A stretch of DNA of 64,000 bases, from positions 1 to 64,000 of the forward strand of contig CAJTTT010000002.1 in the NCBI GenBank assembly GCA_910579285.1, given 5' to 3'. The translations under genes and the position numbers were made by a program. The notes beneath the pieces were generated by a model, which was not told where the DNA came from, searched no databases, and saw nothing but the letters and a program-made list of their open reading frames with translations. Origin of the DNA: an uncultured Lachnospiraceae bacterium. Lineage in GTDB: Bacteria > Bacillota > Clostridia > Lachnospirales > Lachnospiraceae. Below, one piece after another: positions 40,879-49,227 of this stretch (position 1 is its first letter; each line of letters opens with the position of its first letter).

Positions 40879-42495
40879 TTACGGCAGCTCTCTCACCGCA
40901 CTGCGTACCTTGAGTACCGCTGAAGCAGCGACGCTAAGCTCATCCACACCGATCTTCAAAAACCAATCCGTAAGTTCTGTGTCCGCGCCAAGCTCTCCGC
41001 AGATGCCCACCCAGATGCCCGCCTCGTGGGCGTTCTTCACAGTCATCTCGATCAACCGCAAAAGCGCTTCGTGATGGGTGTCGCAAATCCCTTCCAGCTT
41101 CTGGTTCTGACGGTCTACCGCCAGCGTATACTGTGTGAGATCATTGGTTCCGATACTGAAAAAGTCCACTTCCTTCGCCAGCTTATCGGAAATCACAGCC
41201 GCCGCAGGAGTCTCGATCATAATGCCAAGTTCCGCCTCACCCACCGAAAAACCGTCTTTTGCAAGATCCTCTTTCACCATCTCCACAATCTGTTTAATCC
41301 GCTGTACCTCATCCACAGATACAATCATGGGGAACATGATGGCAAGTTTTCCGTGGGCAGCCGCACGGTAAAGGGCACGAAGCTGGGTGATGAATATCTC
41401 CTCCCGGTCCAGACAGATACGGATTGCCCGGTAACCGAGCGCCGGATTTTCCTCCGGCTCCAGTCCAAAGTAATCCACTTTCTTATCCGCCCCGATATCC
41501 ATTGTGCGGATGACCACTTTTTTTCCTTCCATCTTTTCGAGGACAGCCTTATAACTCGTATACTGCTCCTCCTCCGACGGAAACGTCTCTCTGCCCAGAT
41601 AGAGGAACTCGCTTCTGAAAAGGCCGATGCCTCCGGCGTCCGCCGCACAGGCTGCATCCGCGTCCTCCACATTTCCGATATTTGCAAAAATGTCTATCCG
41701 CTTCCCGCTCTTTGTGATATTGTCCTGCCCTTTCAGCTTCTCAAGCGCTTCCAGATCCGCCACCCACTGGTTTTTCCGTACAACCTTCCGGGACAGGATC
41801 TCCTCCTCCGGCTCCACCACAAACTCGCTCTCAAATCCATCCACCACACAGGTCTTTCCGTGCAGCTCATCCGAAAGAGCAATGTCCACATTTACCAGAG
41901 CCGGCAGATTCATACTTCTCGCCAGAATCGCCGTGTGGGAGTTGGCCGATCCTTTCACCGTCACAAATCCGAGTATTTTCTTTTTGTCAAGCTTTACCGT
42001 CTCACTGGGCGTCAGGTCCTCCGCCACGATCACCACCGGCTCTTCGGAATTGATCTCCTCCTCCGGCAGATCCAGCAGAATACGGATCACTCTCTGGGAG
42101 ATATCCCGGATATCCGCCGCCCGCCCTCTCATATACTCGTCATCCATAGATGCAAACAGCTCTGCAAACTGTGTGCCCGCCTGATTTACCGCGTACACTG
42201 CGTTATATCCGCTCTCAATCTCCCCTGCGGCAGTTTCCAGATAGTCCTCATCCTCCAAAAGCATCTTATGTACGTCAAAGATAGCGGCATGATCTTCGCC
42301 CACGTTCTGCAGGGCCTCGTCATAGAGTCTTGTAAGCTGCGCTCTCGCCTGTTCCACTGCAGCCATAAACCGTTCTTTCTCGGCCGCCGTATCTGCCACC
42401 TTCTCATCCGTCACCTGAATATCTACCTTTTTATAAAGGTATACCCTTCCTATGGCGATTCCCCTCATCACGCTTTTTCCAACGTATTTATCCAT
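40879..42495 (-). CDS. ptsI: PTS enzyme I (phosphoenolpyruvate-protein phosphotransferase)
   Basis: Enzyme I takes phosphate from phosphoenolpyruvate and passes it to HPr. The 538-residue protein has the phosphohistidine loop GSANSHTAILARSMNLPA (usual is GGRTSHTAI) in the N-terminal swivelling domain, and the C-terminal PEP-binding barrel with FRSEFLYL, FFSIGTNDLTQYTLAVDR and the active Cys region VGICGELG. The ATG at 42495 follows GGAGG by 5 bases. It is the second gene of the operon, 25 bases after the IIA gene. Confidence 0.97.
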   Translation of the reverse strand: MDKYVGKSVMRGIAIGRVYLYKKVDIQVTDEKVADTAAEKERFMAAVEQARAQLTRLYDEALQNVGEDHAAIFDVHKMLLEDEDYLETAAGEIESGYNAVYAVNQAGTQFAELFASMDDEYMRGRAADIRDISQRVIRILLDLPEEEINSEEPVVIVAEDLTPSETVKLDKKKILGFVTVKGSANSHTAILARSMNLPALVNVDIALSDELHGKTCVVDGFESEFVVEPEEEILSRKVVRKNQWVADLEALEKLKGQDNITKSGKRIDIFANIGNVEDADAACAADAGGIGLFRSEFLYLGRETFPSEEEQYTSYKAVLEKMEGKKVVIRTMDIGADKKVDYFGLEPEENPALGYRAIRICLDREEIFITQLRALYRAAAHGKLAIMFPMIVSVDEVQRIKQIVEMVKEDLAKDGFSVGEAELGIMIETPAAAVISDKLAKEVDFFSIGTNDLTQYTLAVDRQNQKLEGICDTHHEALLRLIEMTVKNAHEAGIWVGICGELGADTELTDWFLKIGVDELSVAASAVLKVRSAVRELP

Positions 42496-42520
42496 CCCCA
42501 CCTCCGCAATGCCAAAACTT

Positions 42521-43018
42521 CTATTTCTTAAGATTCAATACAACGTCACCGGCCTCAACATCCTGGGCCTCCGCCATCGCGATTTCCGCAAACTCTTCCG
42601 TATTGCAGACAATAACCGGCGTAATGGTATCATATCCGGCCGCCTTGATCTGCTCCAGATCAGCCTCCAGAAGCAGATCCCCCTTCTTGACCTGCTGTCC
42701 TTCCTCCACATGTATGGTAAAATGTTTCCCGTTCAGTTTCACCGTGTCCAGACCAATGTGCAAAAGCACTTCCACGCCGTCCGACGAAGTGAGAGCCGCC
42801 GCATGTCCCGTGGGGAACACCGTGTTGACCGTGCCATCCACCGGCGAGAAGAACTGATTGCCCGTGGGAATGACTGCCGCTCCCTGCCCCAGAATCCCCT
42901 CCGAAAACGTGGGATCGCTGACCTCACTCAATGGGACAAGCTTTCCGGCCGCCGGTGCAAAGATCTCGATTACTACCTCTTTCTTTCCGCCCCCGAAGAT
43001 ATTTTGAAAAAGTCCCAT
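42521..43018 (-). CDS. crr: PTS glucose/N-acetylglucosamine family IIA protein
   Basis: This soluble protein carries phosphate from HPr to the IIB domain. The 165 residues have the IIA-Glc fold marks: FAPAAGKLVPLSEV, VFPTGHAAAL with His72 and VLLHIGLDTV with the phosphoryl-accepting His87. It is the first gene of the operon; its ATG at 43018 has AAGGAG 7 bases upstream. A separate IIA gene is consistent with the IIC-IIB gene lacking its own IIA domain. The leader upstream contains two terminators (see 43038-43151). Confidence 0.95.
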   Translation of the reverse strand: MGLFQNIFGGGKKEVVIEIFAPAAGKLVPLSEVSDPTFSEGILGQGAAVIPTGNQFFSPVDGTVNTVFPTGHAAALTSSDGVEVLLHIGLDTVKLNGKHFTIHVEEGQQVKKGDLLLEADLEQIKAAGYDTITPVIVCNTEEFAEIAMAEAQDVEAGDVVLNLKK

Positions 43019-43037
43019 ATACACTCTCCTTTCTCAT

Positions 43038-43065
43038 AAAAAATCGTTGCTCAGCAGCAACGATT
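43038..43065 (-). terminator. Terminator in the PTS operon leader, proximal
   Basis: On the minus strand AATCGTTGCT pairs perfectly with AGCAACGATT (10 bp, 4-base loop), followed by T-residues. It lies immediately before the IIA ribosome site. A GGAGAATGC/GCATTCTC hairpin (43068-43086) sits directly upstream. Confidence 0.75.
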
Positions 43066-43123
43066 CAGAGAATGCTTCGCATTCTCCTTGAATGATTTAC
43101 GCTGTCGCAATCTCCTATGAAGT

Positions 43124-43151
43124 AAAAAAGCCGGGCAGCCGCGCGCGCCCG
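43124..43151 (-). terminator. Terminator-like hairpin in the PTS operon leader, distal
   Basis: On the minus strand CGGGC and GCCCG form a 5-bp GC stem with a 10-base GC-rich loop, then GCTTTTTTAC. Together with the promoter at 43275-43303 this puts two terminator-like signals in one leader of about 250 bases. Confidence 0.5.
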
Positions 43152-43274
43152 ATTGTTAAAGCTCCGCGTTCTTAATCCATTACTTATTCGCCTGTCATCT
43201 TTACCATATATACAGAACGCGAAAGTCCATCCCTTTTTACATTTTTGCTATTTTTTCTTCTGTACGTTTCTATC

Positions 43275-43303
43275 ACTATAGCATTTTATACAATTTGTGT
43301 CAA
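43275..43303 (-). promoter_or_regulatory. Promoter of the PTS operon
   Basis: TTGACA (43298-43303) and TATAGT (43275-43280) are 17 bases apart on the minus strand, close to consensus. A transcript from it would have a leader of about 250 bases that also contains a 7-bp stem GCGTTCT/AGAACGC (43166-43172 with 43214-43220). The region 43304-43559 between this promoter and the divergent gene is AT-rich; a weak plus-strand promoter (TTTACA at 43457) may be present. Confidence 0.75.
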
Positions 43304-43559
43304 CAATATAAAATATTTGTCGTTGTATTATCTTTATTTCTTTGCATTTTAGGACTTTTTTTGTGCATTATAGACACTTTTAAAATTTTGCATATATTTA
43401 TGAAACAAAGCCAAAAAAAATCTGAAAATTTTTACTGAGAATTTTCTCGAAACCTCTTTACAAATCTGCTGAAAAGACGAAATAATAGATATAGGAAAAA
43501 TTGGGAATAAACACATACATGACACGGATGTCAACTAATATGACAAGGAGGGCAATGAC

Positions 43560-44801
43560 ATGGGAATCAGTTTAAACGGATTAAATTCAGGAATGGCGGA
43601 CACCTACTCCACACTGCTTGGCGGTATGAGCGGTTCCGACGGCGCAGGGGGCGTTAGTTCTCTTCTGGGCGATTACGCTGCCATCAAGAACGGCAGCTAC
43701 GGCAAGATGATGAAATCCTACTATGCGAAGCTTGAAAGGCAGGAGGCGGAGGAATCCGGCGAAACCGATCAGAAAAAAGCCGGAAAAGTCAAGGACAGCG
43801 CGTCCGCTTCCGCAGCGGCATCCCTTTACAAATCCGCTTCTGCACTCGGTTCTTTGAACTACGACGACCGCAGTGAGGAAAACATCGACAAAATCACGGA
43901 TTCGGTTTCCTCTTTTATCAAGGACTACAACAGCCTGATGAAGAGCGCTGCCAAGAGCGATAATACCACGGTACAGAAGCAGGCGGAATCTTTGTACAAC
44001 TCCTACTACAGCAATTACAAACTCTTCGCCAAGGTCGGCATCACCTTGAACTCCGACAAGACCCTCTCTTTCGACGAGGATTCCATGAAGAAGGCGCTTG
44101 CCGACACGGAACACGGAAACGGCGCTACGGTGAAGACACTGTTCGGCGGCATCGGCTCTTTTGCTGACAAAGCGGTCGATAAAGCGAGCCGGATTTACAG
44201 GGCTGCCGGCGACGGTGAGTCCGTTACCTCCTCCAAGGCAAAATACGCGGGTGTGGGCGGCTCAACAAGTACCTCCGGCACATCCTCCACAAAGGATAAA
44301 GATAAGAACAAGACCGTGACGGACGCCTCCTCGGCAGCCGCTGCGAATACGCTCTACAAGTCCATTGAAAAGTTAAGCTCCATGAACATCAGCAACAGCA
44401 ACAAGGATGAGGTCTACAAGGCATTTTCCTCATTTGTGGAAGACTACAACGATCTCGTCAAAAACACCAACAAGAGCACCAACTCCAATGTGGTCAACCA
44501 GGCGGATTATCTCAAGAACATCGTAAGCGGCAGCAAGAGCGCATTCTCCAGAATCGGCGTTACCGTAAACTCGGACAAAACGCTGTCCATCGACGAGAAG
44601 AAGTTTAAAGATGCAGATATGAGCGGCGTCAATAATCTTTTCAAGGGCGTCTATTCCACCGCTGAAAAGATGACCGACCGGGTGAACCAGATTTACCGCT
44701 ACGCAACCCAGGGAGATTCCCTTTCGAAAAAGACTTACGACAACGCCGGCAGCGGTGTTAACGTGCCGACAATGGGATCTATGGTGGACACCATTCTCTG
44801 A
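43560..44801 (+). CDS. Orphan protein with two FliD_C-like domains
   Basis: The 413-residue protein contains two copies of a module that looks like the C-terminal domain of flagellar cap protein FliD: FIKDYNSLMK...VGITLNSDKTLSFDE and FVEDYNDLVK...IGVTVNSDKTLSIDE, followed by a helix ending in NQIYRYA or SRIYRAA. A Ser/Thr/Lys-rich linker joins the copies (about residues 235-255). No export signal or Cys is seen. AAGGAGG precedes the ATG by 8 bases and a strong terminator follows. No flagellar gene is near it, so it may be a flagellum-related or secreted structural protein of unknown role. Confidence 0.75.
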   Translation: MGISLNGLNSGMADTYSTLLGGMSGSDGAGGVSSLLGDYAAIKNGSYGKMMKSYYAKLERQEAEESGETDQKKAGKVKDSASASAAASLYKSASALGSLNYDDRSEENIDKITDSVSSFIKDYNSLMKSAAKSDNTTVQKQAESLYNSYYSNYKLFAKVGITLNSDKTLSFDEDSMKKALADTEHGNGATVKTLFGGIGSFADKAVDKASRIYRAAGDGESVTSSKAKYAGVGGSTSTSGTSSTKDKDKNKTVTDASSAAAANTLYKSIEKLSSMNISNSNKDEVYKAFSSFVEDYNDLVKNTNKSTNSNVVNQADYLKNIVSGSKSAFSRIGVTVNSDKTLSIDEKKFKDADMSGVNNLFKGVYSTAEKMTDRVNQIYRYATQGDSLSKKTYDNAGSGVNVPTMGSMVDTIL

Positions 44802-44830
44802 CAAACAAAACTTCAATCCAGTGACGCACA

Positions 44831-44867
44831 AAGGACGGAGCCAGTAATTCGGTTCCGTCCTTTTTTT
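44831..44867 (+). terminator. Rho-independent terminator of the FliD_C-like gene
   Basis: AAGGACGGA-GCC and GG-TTCCGTCCTT form a strong stem, followed by TTTTTTT. It lies 30 bases after the stop at 44801 and also faces the 3' end of the isomerase gene. Confidence 0.9.
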
Positions 44868-44972
44868 GTACTTTTTATAAGCAGTTCCCTGTCTGGAAAG
44901 AGCGTGCACCGTTTTCACAGCGCACGCCCCATACTGTTTCTATTGTTATTTCATCTGTCTCTTGCTGCCGTC

Positions 44973-46457
44973 TTACGCGAAAGGATTCTCTGTCGGATAC
45001 GGCACGCTCTTCGGCTGATTGTAGCCGATCTCGCTCACATCCACACCGATATACTTGAATACCTCAAACAGTGCCTTGCCGAAGTGGCCGAAAGCAACTG
45101 CGCCGTGATGCGGGTAATTCTTCTCAATCAGCACATGGCGGTAGAATCTGCCCATCTCCGGGATCGCGAATACACCGATGCCGCCGAAGGACTTGGTTGC
45201 CACAGGAAGCACCTCACCCTCTGCCACATAAGCGCGGAGAATATTGTCAGCCGTGCTCTGCAGACGATAGAAAGTGATGTTGCCGGGAACGATGTCGCCC
45301 TCGAGCGTACCCTGGGTCACTTCCTCAGGCAGGGATCTTGCCATGATCATCTGATACTCCATGCTGCACTTGGACAGCTTCTTGGAGCAGGTGTTTCCGC
45401 AGTGGAATCCCATGAAAGTATCCGTAAACTTGTAATCGAACTTGCCCTCGATGGACTCTTTGTACATATCCTTCGGAACGGAGTTGTTGATGTCAAGCAG
45501 CGTTACAATGTCATCGCTGACAGCTTCGCCGATAAACTCGCTCAGGCAGCCGTAGATATCCACTTCACAAGATACAGGAATGCCTCTTCCAGTCAGACGG
45601 CTGTTCACAAAGCAGGGAACAAAACCGAACTGGGTCTGGAATGCAGGCCAGCACTTTCCGGCAATCGCCACATACTCGCGGTAACCTTTGTGCTCCTCCA
45701 CCCAGTCGAGCAGGGTCAGTTCGTACTGTGCAAGCTTAGGCAGAATTTCAGGCTTGTTGTTGCCATCGCCAAGCTCAGCCTCCATATCCTTCACAACTTC
45801 AGGAATGCGGGGATCGTCTGCATGCTTATTGAACGCTTCAAACAGGTCAAGCTCGGAGTTCTCTTCAATCTCCACGCCCAGGTTGTAAAGCTGCTTGATC
45901 GGCGCATTGCAGGCAAGGAAGTTGAGCGGTCTGGGGCCGAAAGAGATAATCTTTAAGCTGGAGAGCGCTGCAACCGCGCGTGCAATCGGAACAAACTCGT
46001 GGATCATGTCCGCGCAGTCCTCCGCATCGCCAACGGGATACTCGGGAATATAAGCCTTTACGTTTCTGAGCTTTAAGTTGTAGCTGGCATTGAGCATACC
46101 ACAGTACGCATCGCCGCGGCCCTGAATCAGATCACCCTGGGACTCCTCAGCTGCAGCCACGAACATCTTCGGGCCTTCGAAATGCTTCGCAAGCAGTGTC
46201 TCGGAAATCTCCGGGCCAAAGTTGCCAAGGTATACGCAGAGTGCGTTACAGCCGTTGTCCTTGATATCCTTTAATGCATTCACCATGTCGATCTCGCTCT
46301 CGATGATGCAGACAGGACACTCGTAGATGTCTGCCGCGTCATACTTCTTCGCGTAAGCCTCCACCAGAGCCTTTCTTCTGTTGATCGCCAGGGATGACGG
46401 GAAACAGTCGCGGCTTACTGCCACGATACCAATTTTTACCTTCGGTAAATTGTTCAT
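44973..46457 (-). CDS. L-fucose/L-arabinose isomerase family protein
   Basis: The 494-residue protein resembles the fucose/arabinose isomerase group, which converts aldoses to ketoses with a metal ion. Recognisable parts are CVYLGNFGPE (family N-domain), FGPRPLNFLACN, SCEVDIYGCLSEF with an acidic metal ligand, and GFHCGNTC. The gene is directly upstream, on the minus strand, of nothing else; xylB and DUF4867 genes lie ahead of it in the same direction. Its product would feed the xylulokinase. The exact sugar cannot be told; arabinose and fucose are both possible. Confidence 0.8.
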   Translation of the reverse strand: MNNLPKVKIGIVAVSRDCFPSSLAINRRKALVEAYAKKYDAADIYECPVCIIESEIDMVNALKDIKDNGCNALCVYLGNFGPEISETLLAKHFEGPKMFVAAAEESQGDLIQGRGDAYCGMLNASYNLKLRNVKAYIPEYPVGDAEDCADMIHEFVPIARAVAALSSLKIISFGPRPLNFLACNAPIKQLYNLGVEIEENSELDLFEAFNKHADDPRIPEVVKDMEAELGDGNNKPEILPKLAQYELTLLDWVEEHKGYREYVAIAGKCWPAFQTQFGFVPCFVNSRLTGRGIPVSCEVDIYGCLSEFIGEAVSDDIVTLLDINNSVPKDMYKESIEGKFDYKFTDTFMGFHCGNTCSKKLSKCSMEYQMIMARSLPEEVTQGTLEGDIVPGNITFYRLQSTADNILRAYVAEGEVLPVATKSFGGIGVFAIPEMGRFYRHVLIEKNYPHHGAVAFGHFGKALFEVFKYIGVDVSEIGYNQPKSVPYPTENPFA

Positions 46458-46570
46458 TTTTATACCCTCCTTTAACCGGTTCTGCCGGTGTGTTTACTAT
46501 GAAAGTCCCGGACGGCGGCTGAACGGACTGCATGCTTGCATGCGAGGACGTACAGACATCGGACGGGCAG

Positions 46571-46650
46571 GCCGGTATGAGCAAAAAGGTCATTAGACCG
46601 AATTGCGAATACCGGCGGCGATTGCGAGAGCGCATAGCGCGCAGCAATCG
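46571..46650. repeat. Stacked palindromes between the isomerase and DUF4867-like genes
   Basis: GCCGGTAT (46571-46578) pairs with ATACCGGC (46609-46616), enclosing GGTC/GACC (46588-46599). CGATTGC (46619-46625) pairs with GCAATCG (46644-46650), enclosing a GCGC-type inner stem. They fill much of the 210-base gap between genes on the same strand. I do not see T-runs. The function is unknown; transcript processing or pausing is possible. Confidence 0.65.
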
Positions 46651-46667
46651 GCTTTCAATGAGCTTAA

Positions 46668-47291
46668 TTACTCACGAATATCCAAATTCTTTCCAACAAG
46701 TCCGATGTGCGCGCCCGCATCTAGGCCGCCCTCCGCATGGCCGATCAGCCACTTATTCTGCGCCGTAATCAGGGAATCCTCCCAGCCGTCATGGCTCTCT
46801 TCCAGCGGATAATTGGTGCCTGCCGGAAGCACAATGCCTACCTTGAAGCCGCCCTCATCCGCACTGCAGGGCGCATAGTGCAGGGTCGTCGCGTAAAGCT
46901 CTACCGCCGTGCCTGCCTCCACGAGAAAGGCCTCCATCTTAGCCGTCTCATACTTGAAATCATCGGTGATATCCTGCTGCATGCCGACGATCAGCACCGC
47001 ATCCGTAGCCGCCACGTTGATCTCCGAGCTTCTGTGGTACTCAATGGCGTTCAATTTATAATTGTGGCCATTGCAGTAACCAACCTCAATGGGAAGCTCG
47101 CCATAAGTTCTCTTCTGTAACGCCTTAGCCGCCGTTGTCTCCTCCAGAGCTTTGATGGAAGGCTCGTATGCCACTCCATCCGGCAGCGGTGTCTCCTTTT
47201 TGATCGCCTCCACCAGATCCGTGAAGTCAATTCCTTCCACGACCCTGCCGTACTTACGAAATGACGGGTCTGTCACTTTTTTAATCTCCAT
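46668..47291 (-). CDS. DUF4867-like cupin-type protein
   Basis: The 207-residue protein looks like DUF4867, a family found mainly in Clostridia near sugar kinase genes; I recognise the start VTDPSFRKYGRVVEGIDF and the mid-region GYCNGHNYKLNAIEYHRSSE. The pattern HRSSE...AATDAVLIVG and EAFLVEAGTAVELYATTLHYAP suggests a cupin-like barrel with possible metal ligands (His/Glu). It may be a sugar isomerase or epimerase-type helper. It lies between xylB and the isomerase, with AGGGAGAGAGG before its ATG. Confidence 0.65.
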   Translation of the reverse strand: MEIKKVTDPSFRKYGRVVEGIDFTDLVEAIKKETPLPDGVAYEPSIKALEETTAAKALQKRTYGELPIEVGYCNGHNYKLNAIEYHRSSEINVAATDAVLIVGMQQDITDDFKYETAKMEAFLVEAGTAVELYATTLHYAPCSADEGGFKVGIVLPAGTNYPLEESHDGWEDSLITAQNKWLIGHAEGGLDAGAHIGLVGKNLDIRE

Positions 47292-47324
47292 ATCCTCTCT
47301 CCCTTCGCCATACTTTCACCGTGC

Positions 47325-47419
47325 GGAGAATGCCAGCTTTATGGCATTCTCCCGCGTAAGATTTAGTATTTCTTAACGAGGCAGCCTCTGCTGCCGAGTT
47401 TTAGAAATACTTCTTACGC
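47325..47419 (-). repeat. Palindromic intergenic repeat element, copy B
   Basis: In minus orientation it begins 2 bases after the xylB stop. GCGTAAGA/TCTTACGC forms the outer stem (47354-47361 with 47412-47419), AGTATTTCT/AGAAATACT lies inside it, and GGCAGC/GCTGCC is innermost. A separate hairpin GGAGAATGCCA/TGGCATTCTCC (47325-47352) follows. Order and sequence match copy A at 27706 and copy C at 49073. Confidence 0.85.
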
Positions 47420-47421
47420 TG

Positions 47422-48897
47422 TTATCTCAGTTTCCCAAACAGCTCTCTGCAGGTCGGATAAATCTGCTTAAACTGCTGGTATCTCTTCTCATATTTCTCA
47501 ACAAGCGCAGGTTCCGGCTCCACCGTGTCCACAATCTTCACGATTTTTTCTGCCGCTTCCTCCACGTTCGCATACTCACCGCATGCCACCGCTGCCAGCA
47601 TCGCGCCTCCCATAGCCGGCCCTTCCTCGCTCTCGATCACGTCCACTTTCAGGTTCATAATGTTAGCGATCATCCGTTTCCAGAGCGGGCTCTTTGCGCC
47701 GCCGCCGCAGATCTTCGTGCGCTCGATGTGAATGCCGAGCGACTTCGCCACTTCCAGGGAATCCCTCAGTGCAAAAGCCACGCCCTCCAGCACCGCCTGG
47801 GTCATGTCCGCCCTGCTCGTGTCCATCGTCATGCCGATAAACGTACCTCTCGCATCGGGATCGTTGTGCGGGGAACGCTCACCCATCAGATAAGGCAGGA
47901 AATACACATGATTCTCTCCCAGCTTGTCGTCCGTGATCGCCTTCTGCTCGTCCGCATACTTCTCGGTGCCAACGATATCATCCATCCACCACTTATTGCA
48001 GGAAGCCGCGCTGAGCATGCAGCCCATCAGATGGTAATGGCCGTCCGCGTGGGCGAAGGCGTGAAGCGCATTAAACTTATCCACGCCGAACTTGTCGGAA
48101 GAAATGAAGATGGTGCCGCTTGTGCCCAGTGAGATATTGCACATGCCGTCTCCCACGGTGCCTGTTCCCACAGCCGCCGCCGCATTGTCGCCGCCCCCGG
48201 CCGCCACTTTCACATTCTCGGAAATGCCAAGCTCCGCCGCAATCTCGGGAAGCACGCACCCCACGGTCTCGTAGCTCTCGTAAATCTTCGCAAGCTGTTC
48301 TTCCTTTACGCCGCAGATCTCACACATCTCCTTCGACCAGCAGCGGTTTTTCACATCAAACAGAAGCATGCCGGAAGCGTCGGAAACGTCCGTGCAGTGC
48401 ACCCCTGTCAGTTTGTAAGCAATATAGTCCTTGGGGAGCATGATCTTTTTGATCCTTGCAAAGTTCTCAGGCTCCTTATTCTTCACCCAGAGAACCTTGG
48501 GCGCCGTAAACCCGGTAAAGGAAATGTTCGCCGTATACTCAGACAGCTTATCCTTCCCGATCTCATTGTTCAAATAATCGCACTCTTCCGTTGTTCTTCC
48601 GTCATTCCAGAGAATTGCGGGACGGATCACTTCGTCCTTTTCATCCAGAATCACAAGCCCGTGCATCTGTCCGCCGAAACTGATCCCGGCAATCTGACTC
48701 TTGTCCACATCTGCAATCAGTTCCTTGATGCCAGCGATGCTCTGCTCGTACCAGTCTTCCGGCTTCTGCTCAGACCACCCCGGATGCGGGAAATACAGCG
48801 GGTACTCCTTCGACACAATATTGACAATTTTTCCGTTGCCCTCCATCAGAAGCAGCTTCACTGCGCTGGTTCCCAAATCTACCCCAATATAAAGCAT
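47422..48897 (-). CDS. xylB: Xylulokinase
   Basis: XylB phosphorylates xylulose or a related ketose for entry into the pentose phosphate pathway. The 491-residue FGGY kinase starts with LYIGVDLGTSAVKLLLM (phosphate loop 1), has ISFGGQMHGLVIL, the catalytic-type ILWNDGRTTEEC, and the late GGGAKSPLWKRMIANIMN. The ATG follows GGGAGG. It leads the sugar operon; a LacI-type regulator is divergent and 330 bases away. Confidence 0.95.
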   Translation of the reverse strand: MLYIGVDLGTSAVKLLLMEGNGKIVNIVSKEYPLYFPHPGWSEQKPEDWYEQSIAGIKELIADVDKSQIAGISFGGQMHGLVILDEKDEVIRPAILWNDGRTTEECDYLNNEIGKDKLSEYTANISFTGFTAPKVLWVKNKEPENFARIKKIMLPKDYIAYKLTGVHCTDVSDASGMLLFDVKNRCWSKEMCEICGVKEEQLAKIYESYETVGCVLPEIAAELGISENVKVAAGGGDNAAAAVGTGTVGDGMCNISLGTSGTIFISSDKFGVDKFNALHAFAHADGHYHLMGCMLSAASCNKWWMDDIVGTEKYADEQKAITDDKLGENHVYFLPYLMGERSPHNDPDARGTFIGMTMDTSRADMTQAVLEGVAFALRDSLEVAKSLGIHIERTKICGGGAKSPLWKRMIANIMNLKVDVIESEEGPAMGGAMLAAVACGEYANVEEAAEKIVKIVDTVEPEPALVEKYEKRYQQFKQIYPTCRELFGKLR

Positions 48898-49038
48898 GTT
48901 AACCCTCCCATTCTTCTGCTTTGGATAAAATTTCCGTGCCCGTGCACGATCCTTCTGTTTCCATGATAAGCTGTCTCGCTGATAAAAGCAATACCGTATC
49001 TGTTTTTCGTAATATTACACAAAATGTGGTGGAACGCA

Positions 49039-49067
49039 TTGTCTATTTCCACTTGATATGTTAAAGT
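49039..49067 (+). promoter_or_regulatory. Promoter of the LacI-type regulator gene
   Basis: TTGTCT (49039-49044) and TAAAGT (49062-49067) lie 17 bases apart on the plus strand, upstream of repeat copy C and the regulator gene. The boxes are moderate. The gap 48898-49038 contains the xylB leader; no obvious minus-strand promoter is seen apart from AT-rich sequence, and a GTGCACGGGCAC palindrome near 48935-48946 could be an operator. Confidence 0.4.
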
Positions 49068-49072
49068 GAAGC

Positions 49073-49185
49073 GTGCGGGAAGCGCCTCTAAGACTCAGCA
49101 GCAGAGACCGCATCGCAAAATCATCAAAGCGGGCTTGGAAGCACTAATTCCCGCGCAGGAGAATGCCTGAAAACCAACATTCTCC
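49073..49185 (+). repeat. Palindromic intergenic repeat element, copy C
   Basis: In plus orientation, GTGCGGGAA (49073-49081) pairs with TTCCCGCGC (49148-49156, one G-T pair). Between them lies CTCTAAGACTCAGCAGCAGAG, which matches TTCTAAAACTCGGCAGCAGAG of copy B at nearly every base. Then follows GGAGAATG/CATTCTCC (49158-49185). So this is the same element as copies A and B, here on the plus strand in the regulator's leader. Confidence 0.75.
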
Positions 49186-49227
49186 GCACTATTACCAAAA
49201 ATAAATCTGAGAAAAGGAAATCCTGCT

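Noticed and set aside
41026..42531. 501-codon plus-strand frame opposite ptsI
   Set aside because: Antisense to a well conserved enzyme I gene with correct ribosome site; the product shows no domain.
43019..43275. LicT/GlcT RAT antiterminator site in the PTS leader
   Set aside because: I looked for the GGATTGTTAC...GGCAAAACC pattern and found no convincing match.
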